Below are positions 20,415-28,700 of a DNA stretch of 35,193 nucleotides, piece after piece. The notes below the pieces were generated by a model that was not told the DNA's origin, did no database searches, and saw nothing but the letters and a program-made list of their open reading frames with translations. A program made the position numbers and the translations under genes. The DNA comes from a virus: positions 1-35,193 of the IMG/VR virus record IMGVR_UViG_3300013099_000051, one strand, 5' to 3'. Each line of letters opens with the position of its first letter. Positions within the stretch are counted from its first letter, which is position 1.

Positions 20415-23400
20415 CAAACTGGCCGAAGCGTTCATTGAGATCGCGCCAGACTTCGGAGGGTTCACCAGCAAGCTGGTCGAGGGATTCGACTTTGCATTCG
20501 GATCCGCGGCGGTGTCGATCTCTTCCTCGTTCGATGCCGCTGGGCGTGCTCTGTTCAAGAAGTTCTCCATCCCGCTTGCAGTAGCAACCGCTGCAAACAT
20601 CGCTCAGTTCCAGGCGCTGGAGCGCGAGATCAACACGGTCATGACGCTGTTCGGAACGTCTGGTCTCACAGCTGTTGACACATTCTCTGAGATGTCACAG
20701 GGCGTGCGTGAGGTAGCTCGTGAGGTAGGTGGTCTTGAGAAGGACATCGCCGGTGGTCTCTACCAGGCGATCTCTGCCGGTGTCCCGAGAGACAGTGTCT
20801 TTGAGTTCCTTGACGTTGCGCAGATGGCTGCGATGGCTGACAAGGCAGCGGACCTCACGGTCGCTGTCGACGGTATCAGCACAGGAGTCAACGCATTCGC
20901 AGCGGAGGAACTGAGCGCAGCTGAAGCGTCTGACATCATGTTCGCTACGGTCGCCGCTGGTAAGACCACGTTCGCTGAGCTCGGTAGCTCCATCGGTAGA
21001 GCGGCTGGTCTAGCGGCCAACGCTGGTGTTGAGTTCACTGAGTTCAACGCGATCATCGCTGAGATGACGAAGTCTGGTATCGCTACGTCTGAAGCTGTCT
21101 CGTACATGCGAGCTGCGCTGACGAGCCTGCTCAGGCCGTCAGAGGATATGAACGCCATCTTCCGTGAGATCGGCTTTGAGACAGCCGAGGCTGCTGTGCC
21201 GGTAATCGGACTCCAGGCGTCGTTGCAGGCGCTTGTTGACGCTACTGGTGGATCCACAACAGAGCTCCAGGAGCTGTTGGGCTCAGCTGAGGCTGTGTCC
21301 ACGACGCTCGCTGTCACCGGCGACAAGGCAGACAGCTTTGAGGCAACACTGCGCAAGCTAGAGAACTCAGCAGGCGCCACTGAGAAGGCGTACGACCTCA
21401 TGCAACGTGGCATCGGTCGGTCGTTTGGGCGATTGACTGAGGGGTTCGACCAGCTCGGAAACATCTTCGGTGAGATGGGTGCGGCGATCGTCAAGCCAGT
21501 AGTTGATGTGCTCGCTGACCTCGTGTCCGGACTCGGTGAGATCTTTGAGGACATGATTCCGATGGCTCAGACGCTCGGTGGAGCCATGAAGGGTCTTATG
21601 AGCGTGTTTGATATTCCGCTGATCGGAGGCTTCGCCAAGGGACTGCTCGCAGCTGGCATTGCAATGAGCGGTTTACTCGGTGTGCTCGGTTTGATTCTTG
21701 TTCCACTCGGCAAGTTCATCTACTTGATGTTCTCACTCAAGATTATGGGCAGGATTGCTCCGCTCATGGAGACGCTTGGCCTCAAGCTCCTGTACCTCAA
21801 TGACGCAATGCTCACATCGATCAAGAGCGGCGGGATCTTTGGCAAGATGCTCGGAGGACTGCGCACGGGAGTTGCCAAGCTCGGCGGCGCAATGCTCACG
21901 ACATCTGGTGCGATTGCTGTCTCGTTCGGTGCGTTGGCTGTTGCCGGTGTTGCCATCTGGGGGATCGTCAAGGCGTTCACCGCAGTGCGCGAGGCGTCTG
22001 AAGAGGCAGCGAAGCAGAACGACATCTTCGGATACGGAGTCGTCAGCGCTCTGGAGGCTGCCGGTATCGCTGTGCAGGACTTCTCGCCAGCCTTTGAGGA
22101 CACCACAAGGTCTGCCATTGAGACTCGCACAGAGTTCAACGCTCTCCTCCAGGAGGTGCGTGAGCTGAAGACGGAAGTCGGCTCAGTCGGCGCATCTGAT
22201 CTGCTCCTGAACATCGGCGTATCGATGGTGTGGCAGGGTGCTACTCCTGAAGAAGCGTATGCGCTCATGCAGGAGATCAGTAAGTCTGAAGGGCTCACCT
22301 TCCCAGTCAACATGGAGGGCTTTGAGAATGCGCTCACTGACGTCACTGCGTTGGACGATGGGCTAGACGTTCTCGTCGAGAAGGCAAAGATCGATTGGAA
22401 GAGCTTCGGAATACTCCCTGACTGGATGAAGAGCGACACGCTGAAGAAGTCAACCACCGACGTGACTGGCCTTGGTAAGGCACTCGGCCAGATGTACACA
22501 CAGGCTGCAAAGAATGAGCAGCTGCCTGAGTTCATTGACATCCTTGGTGACCTTGAAGGCGACATCGACAACGCCGCTCTGTTCGGTCTTGTCATTGACT
22601 CCATGGTCGCAAGCGTGGAAGAGATCAACGACATTGATCTTGACATGGGAGCTGGGTACGGCACGTTCGACGCTACATCGCAGCAGTTCATCGACCGGAT
22701 GATGGAGATGGGGATCATCGTCAACGAGCTGGAGGATGACTTTGAGGGAATCTCGCTTTCTGAAGCTATCGACCCTGGACTTGTTGCTGATGAGTTCAAG
22801 GAAGTTGGCAACGTAGCTGCCGCTGCCTTGAACCAACTGCCAGCGAAGATCAACGGCATGAACGTCCTCTACGGAGAGCAGGGAGCGATCCTACGTCAGC
22901 TGAAGACCGACACAGATGGTGTGTTTGCCGCTGCGGTAGAGGGAATCAACAACGCAAAGACAGCGATCGTCAGCAGTCTTGAGGCCCAGATCCCGCTCTT
23001 CGGTGGGTACACAGCGGCAGTGGAGCTCACCAAGGAAGCGCTGCGCACGTCAGCTGACGCATGGCAGACCGACGTTGACCTGATCGCCTCGCGCACACAG
23101 GTGCTGCAAGACAACCTCACCCAAGAAGAGCTCGACATCTTCAACCAGAAGGGTGTTGCTGAGCAAGCGGCCTTCCTCATGGGTGACCTTGACAATGTGA
23201 TTGAGAAGCTCGGCATCTTCAAGGAAACAGCTGCGTCGATGGATGAGCTTGGTGAGATCAAGATCGACGAAGCAATGGGCACGATCATGGCCGACGCTCA
23301 GACCGCTATCGACGAAGGTATAACAGCTCTCGTCACATCAGCCGGTGAAGCTGGCACTGCTGTGTCGGCTGCGTATATCGACTCGTTTGAGAGCGCGAAT

Positions 23401-23610
23401 GGGGCAACCACATGGGGTCCGTCCGCTCAGACGTACATGGACGAAGTTGAGGGCGTCATCGGAGCCGAGATCGCTGGTCCGACAATCTCCGCTCCTACGT
23501 TCGTCGGAGGATCGACGACGTACACTGTCAACGTGAGCGCCACAACAAGCAAGAACCCAGGACAGGCCGTGTCGAGAGCTCTCCAATACGTCAATGAGCA
23601 CAACCGATGA
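20404..23610 (+). CDS. Tape measure protein (TP901-family core)
   Basis: This encodes 1,068 residues from TTG 20404. AAGGAG at 20391-20396 is 7 bases before this TTG, and no ATG or GTG in frame precedes it, so TTG is the start. Residues about 90-260 match the TP901 tape measure core pattern: AGGLYQAISAGV, a long series of Ala-rich helices, TTFAELGSS and LLRPSEDM. Two hydrophobic segments (about residues 410-447 and 502-525) fit membrane-insertion helices used during DNA ejection. The rest is helical, and the C-terminus has a Thr/Ser-rich beta tip (TTYTVNVSATTS). The tape measure sets tail length. At about 1.5 angstrom per residue, a known rule of thumb, it would give a tail near 150-160 nm. 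The product starts inside the chaperone gene. Confidence 0.92.
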   Translation: MANNKLAEAFIEIAPDFGGFTSKLVEGFDFAFGSAAVSISSSFDAAGRALFKKFSIPLAVATAANIAQFQALEREINTVMTLFGTSGLTAVDTFSEMSQGVREVAREVGGLEKDIAGGLYQAISAGVPRDSVFEFLDVAQMAAMADKAADLTVAVDGISTGVNAFAAEELSAAEASDIMFATVAAGKTTFAELGSSIGRAAGLAANAGVEFTEFNAIIAEMTKSGIATSEAVSYMRAALTSLLRPSEDMNAIFREIGFETAEAAVPVIGLQASLQALVDATGGSTTELQELLGSAEAVSTTLAVTGDKADSFEATLRKLENSAGATEKAYDLMQRGIGRSFGRLTEGFDQLGNIFGEMGAAIVKPVVDVLADLVSGLGEIFEDMIPMAQTLGGAMKGLMSVFDIPLIGGFAKGLLAAGIAMSGLLGVLGLILVPLGKFIYLMFSLKIMGRIAPLMETLGLKLLYLNDAMLTSIKSGGIFGKMLGGLRTGVAKLGGAMLTTSGAIAVSFGALAVAGVAIWGIVKAFTAVREASEEAAKQNDIFGYGVVSALEAAGIAVQDFSPAFEDTTRSAIETRTEFNALLQEVRELKTEVGSVGASDLLLNIGVSMVWQGATPEEAYALMQEISKSEGLTFPVNMEGFENALTDVTALDDGLDVLVEKAKIDWKSFGILPDWMKSDTLKKSTTDVTGLGKALGQMYTQAAKNEQLPEFIDILGDLEGDIDNAALFGLVIDSMVASVEEINDIDLDMGAGYGTFDATSQQFIDRMMEMGIIVNELEDDFEGISLSEAIDPGLVADEFKEVGNVAAAALNQLPAKINGMNVLYGEQGAILRQLKTDTDGVFAAAVEGINNAKTAIVSSLEAQIPLFGGYTAAVELTKEALRTSADAWQTDVDLIASRTQVLQDNLTQEELDIFNQKGVAEQAAFLMGDLDNVIEKLGIFKETAASMDELGEIKIDEAMGTIMADAQTAIDEGITALVTSAGEAGTAVSAAYIDSFESANGATTWGPSAQTYMDEVEGVIGAEIAGPTISAPTFVGGSTTYTVNVSATTSKNPGQAVSRALQYVNEHNR

Positions 23611-24440
23611 GCAACACGACTCCCCGCTACTACGCACTCAACGCAACGAGCCTTCAGACGTACCGGTGGAACCTCGTCAAGATCGACGGCATCAACAGTC
23701 GTCCGTCAATGCGTGGATCCAACCCGCAGACTCCGTACCGCCACGGCTCCTACTCATACGGACGCAAGTTCTTTGAGGAGAAGTTCATGGTGCTCCGGAT
23801 GGCGATCCTCAACACCGATGCGGACGGCGCCATCACGCTGTCAAACTCGTGGGAGCACCTCTACAAGAACCTCGATGACTTCTTCAATCTGCTCTACGAT
23901 GACCAGGCGCTCGTGCTCAGCAAGTACCTCGCTGACGAGGCCACTCAGCGCGAGATAGACGTTGAGGTGATTGACGAGGTGCAGGTCAAGAGCGAAGCTG
24001 CCGACCAGCGATACCTGCTCGACGTTCCGCTCCTCGCCGCTCGTCCGTTCTGGCGAGCTCTCCCGATGATCACTGATCTTGAGTCATCGATCACCGGCAC
24101 TCGGGCGTTCAACATCGACATCGACGGCAATGCGCCGACCGACGACATGATCATCACGATCGACTGCACGTCGGCGGGCTCAACTCCAGCGCTGTCAGTG
24201 CCTCTCACTGAAGAAGTGATCACGATCGCTGACGGGTCGATCTCCGCAGGTGACCAGATCGTCGTCAACCTGCGTGATCGTGAGTTCACAAAGAACGGCG
24301 TCAGGTACGACCAGTCGGTTGATCACAATCGTGCGTGGTTCATCGAGCTACCAAAGGGACCGGCTACGATCGGCATGGAGTTCACATCGATCAGCGGCAC
24401 CTACAATCTCAAGATCGAAAGGTATGACAAGTGGTTCTAA
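23607..24440 (+). CDS. Minor tail protein, distal-tail (Dit)-like
   Basis: This encodes 277 residues, ATG overlapping the tape measure stop (ATGA). It is the first gene after the tape measure, where Dit-type baseplate hub proteins lie. The N-terminal half has the short-strand, aromatic and basic pattern of such hubs (YRWNLVKIDGINSRPS, YSYGRKFFEEKFMVLRM, YKNLDDFFNLLYDD). The C-terminal half is beta-rich (AFNIDIDGNAPTDDMIITID, then EFTSISGTYNLKIERYD) and could be a galectin-like or carbohydrate-binding insert. The exact function is inferred from position. Confidence 0.7.
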   Translation: MSNTTPRYYALNATSLQTYRWNLVKIDGINSRPSMRGSNPQTPYRHGSYSYGRKFFEEKFMVLRMAILNTDADGAITLSNSWEHLYKNLDDFFNLLYDDQALVLSKYLADEATQREIDVEVIDEVQVKSEAADQRYLLDVPLLAARPFWRALPMITDLESSITGTRAFNIDIDGNAPTDDMIITIDCTSAGSTPALSVPLTEEVITIADGSISAGDQIVVNLRDREFTKNGVRYDQSVDHNRAWFIELPKGPATIGMEFTSISGTYNLKIERYDKWF

Positions 24441-24883
24441 GAGAAGACATCAGGCAGTACGCCATCTACAAGCCAGACGTTGTTGTGGCGATGTTTGAGG
24501 CGCTCCAGGCAGCGATGCTCGTTTCTGGTGGTGCTCGTCTTGAGCGTCGTGCGGCGCAGGTTCCGTCCACGATCAGGGATGACCTTGGTGTGATCGGATC
24601 GATGATGTCCGAAGCTGGGTTCGCTCGTCAACAGATCAACGCTGGACTCGCACCAAACGACGTACCTGACGAACTAGCTAAGGCTCAGCGTATGTGGGAT
24701 GTGTTTGTGCGTTGGGAGAAAGACCCAAGTTCGGTCGACTTTGAGGTGGTCAAGATGGTGCTCAACGAGTTTGCTGGAGCGATGGCGTACCTCAACGAGA
24801 GAACGCATGAAACCGGCACATTCCATCCACGATGGAACGCTGGTCTTGTCTCAGGTCAACCGTGTGAAAGCTGCGGGAGGTAG
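24431..24883 (+). CDS. Hypothetical tail-region protein with C-terminal CxxC
   Basis: This encodes 150 residues from GTG 24431, which overlaps the previous gene by 10 bases, with GAAAGG (24417-24422) at 8 bases. The sequence is mostly helical (VVAMFEALQAAMLVSGGARLERRA; a second helix near FEVVKMVLNEFAGAMAYL). It ends in a Cys pair (CESCGR) preceded by a conserved-looking HPRWNAG stretch, hinting at a metal knuckle in a partner-dependent form. No family is recognised. It lies between two minor tail genes. Confidence 0.6.
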   Translation: MVLREDIRQYAIYKPDVVVAMFEALQAAMLVSGGARLERRAAQVPSTIRDDLGVIGSMMSEAGFARQQINAGLAPNDVPDELAKAQRMWDVFVRWEKDPSSVDFEVVKMVLNEFAGAMAYLNERTHETGTFHPRWNAGLVSGQPCESCGR

Positions 24884-24886
24884 CTC

Positions 24887-25783
24887 ATGGCAGGTAACTA
24901 CCCAGACGCACCGTCTCGCAGATTCGCATACGACGCTGATGGCACTGTTGTTCTACAAGTAACAACGATTGGTGCGTTCCCATTAGGAGGATTCGGCAGT
25001 TCTCCGTGGTCGGATATGTCAGGATCAAACGCTGTGAAGGCAAACAGCGAGAACATGAACGACACAAAGATTCTTGATTCTGGCGGCAGCACCCAGGGTG
25101 AGGGTGTGACAATGGTCGGACTGTTGTTCCCAGAGGCACGAGAGTTTGACGGAGCGTGGTGGAACACTTGGGAGAACGGCGGTGGCACCGTGACTCGACT
25201 GTCATCGAGCATAGACACAACAAACGGTGTTGACGGAACATGGGTAGATCGAGCGATCTCAAGCCTCCATGACGGGACGCCATCATTTGCTGTGTGGCGA
25301 ACTGGCATTACGTCTGCGGCTGTGAGCAACGTCACTGGTCTTCGGTTCTATGCGCAGCAGAGCACCCCATACAGATCAGAGTGGAGGAAAGCTCACGCTT
25401 ACGGGACGTTCTCACCTGGGACAACACCGGATCGAATCCTGTTCTTGGATACGGAGAACTCAGACGCTGTGTTCTCAAAGGTGCTCGACTACGCCGAGGT
25501 ACCACGCGGTCAGACTCAGGTCCGCACAATCAAGCTGAAGAACAACTCTGCCACGAAGACGATCAACACGATCCAGTTGACAGCAACTGCTCTCTACCTG
25601 AACGCCGCTTCGTGGTATACGTTCTCTCTTGATGACGTGGCGTACCAGGCAACACTCAACACCATCGGGAACCTCGGACCTGGAGATACGAAGCTCATCT
25701 ACGTCAAGCAGTCTGTGCCAGACGCAGAGCAGCTTGTTCCACAAACGGCACGCCTGCGGGTCGCACACGCGTCACTGACATAG
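24887..25783 (+). CDS. Minor tail protein
   Basis: This encodes 298 residues from ATG 24887, with GGGAGGT at 24873-24879. It is beta-rich throughout and low in Cys, with strand-turn patterns such as FDGAWWNTWENGGG, TVTRLSSSIDTTNGVDG and TIKLKNNSATKTINTIQL. The middle resembles jelly-roll style structural proteins of siphovirus tips. It may sit at the baseplate next to the Dit-like protein. No enzymatic motif is visible. The role is assigned from its position between the Dit-like gene and the receptor-binding candidate. Confidence 0.65.
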   Translation: MAGNYPDAPSRRFAYDADGTVVLQVTTIGAFPLGGFGSSPWSDMSGSNAVKANSENMNDTKILDSGGSTQGEGVTMVGLLFPEAREFDGAWWNTWENGGGTVTRLSSSIDTTNGVDGTWVDRAISSLHDGTPSFAVWRTGITSAAVSNVTGLRFYAQQSTPYRSEWRKAHAYGTFSPGTTPDRILFLDTENSDAVFSKVLDYAEVPRGQTQVRTIKLKNNSATKTINTIQLTATALYLNAASWYTFSLDDVAYQATLNTIGNLGPGDTKLIYVKQSVPDAEQLVPQTARLRVAHASLT

Positions 25784-25792
25784 GAGGCGACT

Positions 25793-28700
25793 GTGGCAGT
25801 CACCTCACTCACGATTCTCTCCCCAGGATTCAGCGAGTTCGACACGTCTATTCTGCGACCACGTACGAGCGTCGTGTGGGTTGGTGGGACGGGGCCGTTC
25901 GACATCCTGTACGAGTGGGACACAGTGCAGACGTTCGACTCTGGGAACCTCGTCTCCGATCTGAATCAAGGCGTGGCGTCTCCAGACGAAGGCGTTCCTC
26001 CGTCAGATCTGGGACCGTTCGGGACTGACTGGTACCTCCGAGCCACGATCTACGACTTGTCAGACACCGGAGTAGACGAGATCCAGTCGATCTACAACGA
26101 CGCTACTGGTGGCACATTCACGCTGGTGTTCCTTGGACAGGAAACCGGAGAGATTGACTTTGACGCACCAGATGTAACCGTTGCTGCTGAAGGAACGCTC
26201 ACGCTCGACACGCAGCCGACAGATGGTGACACGTTCACAGTAGACACGAAGACGTACACGTTTGAGTCGGCGCTCACGAACGTAGACGGGAACATCGCCA
26301 TTGGTGTTGACCTCGCAGGATCGCAGGCGAACCTCGTGGCAGCGTTTGATCTGTCTGGAGTGGCAGGTACTGACTACGCCACCGCTATGACTGCGCACAC
26401 GTCTGTGGACATCGCTGCGTTCGCCACGAACGCTGCCGTACTCACCGCCAAGACATCGGGACCAGACGGCAACTCGATAGCGACGACAGAGACGTTCAAC
26501 GCAGGTACCAACGTCTTCGATGCTGCAACACTCGGCACTACGACGAAAGGCGCAACAGGACTCACTGAGCTTCTTGAAGCGATCTCTACGATCACAGACG
26601 TCACAGTCACAGGATCTGGTACGTCCGGAGATCCGTGGCTCGTCACCTTTGTTGACCCAGGCAATCGTGACGTACCGTTGATGACCACCACCGACACGAA
26701 CCTCACTGGGCACACAGTCGGTACGACGATCGCAGAGGACACACAGGGTGTCTACCCCGCTGGAACCGTTTCCCCAGGGACCGGCTTCCACATACTCAAC
26801 TTCATCGACCCATCTGTGAACGCTCGGTTCCTCTACGCTCAAGCGAACATCGGTGCTTCGTTCGGTCCAGGTGGCATTGCAGCTGAGCACAGCGACGGAG
26901 ACCCAGACGAGTTTCCACGATTCATTTACGCCAACGCGAACGTCGGAGCAGGTTTCGGATCAGACACTGACGGACCTCTCGGTGACGGAGAGCCGAACGA
27001 CTCAGATCGATTCCTGTACCTCAACGCCAACATCACAGATGAGCAGCCGTGCCCGTACCTCCAGAAGATCGCTCCAACACTCACCACGCAGGGTGGCGCT
27101 ATCACGCTCTACGGTGACTCATTCGGCGCTACCTCTGGGACGTACCAGGCCGAGGTGCGGCTCTATGAAGACCAGGACAAGAGCGGCTCGTATACCGTGC
27201 TCGCTACTGGTGACTGGGCAGACACACAGATCAGCGCCATTGTTCCAGCAGCGGCTACGACTGGTTGGGTAGCGGTCGTCCACACCAACGGACTAGAGAC
27301 GTGCGTTGGATCCAGAACACGACTGCTCACGATTGAGTTGGTACCTCCTGACCCAGACGCTGGGTGGTGGCTCAAGACTGCAAACCGGCTCAACGTGCCA
27401 ACCGCTGAGCACACGGTTCAGCCAGGTAACAACGTCACAACGTCGTTCCGCAAGATCATGAACTCGATCGGGTCAGGTCGTCTTGAGCTTCCGCTCGGTG
27501 ATCCAGTGATCAACGACTTCGTTGATCCTGTCACCCGCAAGGGTGTGATCGTTCAGACGTTCATAGACAAGAGAATGCGGTACGCCTGGTTCGCTGAGAA
27601 TCTGTCGCACGACTACGACGAAGAGGGCAACGCTGTAGCAGTCATCTCTGGCCGAGGCATGGAGGTTGTGGCGCTCTGGAACAAGCTCCTGCCGCACGAC
27701 TACCCAGCGTCCCCTACGAAGAATCCGACCTGGATCTATGGGTCCACCGATAACTTCGTCCAGAACCCTGGCTTCGACGACGCAGCTGACAACCCAATTC
27801 TGAGTAACCCTGGAGGCGAAGACGGAAACGACGACGACGGCAACGCTGAGGGCTGGTCAAAGCGTGGCGATAACGTCATCAGCTACACAGCGATCCAAGA
27901 CACTAACGCTGCAATGGAGGACGACTGGTACATCGAGGTGGAAGCCTCGGACAACCACTCAGGAATCCAACAGTCTGTCTCGGTGACGCCCAACCGGACG
28001 TACCACGTTCGCACCTACGTCAAGGATCCTCTCGCCTCTGGCATGCGTGTGACTCTGGCGCTCGGTGGAGCTGATGACATCGCAGCGACCGGTACCTACG
28101 GGAACAACTTTGAGTTTGGCAACGAGATCCTTGCCGAACTTGATAACGTAGCCCGCAATCCTTCTGGTGACGGAACACCTGGCGGTGCAACAAACGGCAA
28201 CTGGCAGGTACTCGACGTTGAGGTGCAGACCGGTGACGAGCAGACATCACTTACGATCTCCATCCAGAACGATCATCACCAGAGCGGCATCTTCAACCCG
28301 TTCTGGATCGACCACACTGAGATCGAGGGCTGGGGTCTCGGGCTTGAGCCGTGGAAGGCGTACCAGCCGTCACATCACGCATCAAACAGCTTCCGACTTC
28401 AGACTGTCAAGACGTACGACGCATCACCGTACGGTCTGTACCTCAACCCACTAACAACGTGGGCTGGGATCGAACAGGTCATGCCGGTCAACCCGCTTAC
28501 CAAGTACACGATGTCGCTCTGGATGTTCACCGGACTCGCCAATCCAGACGACACGTTCAAGCTAGAGGCACACAAGAACGACGGACTTGACACCTGGATT
28601 GGCACTGCTGACGAGAAGGTACCAAACGACAACGGCTGGACTCAGTACCAGATCATATTCACGACGGACGACATCACTGAAGAGCTGGTACTCAGGTTCG

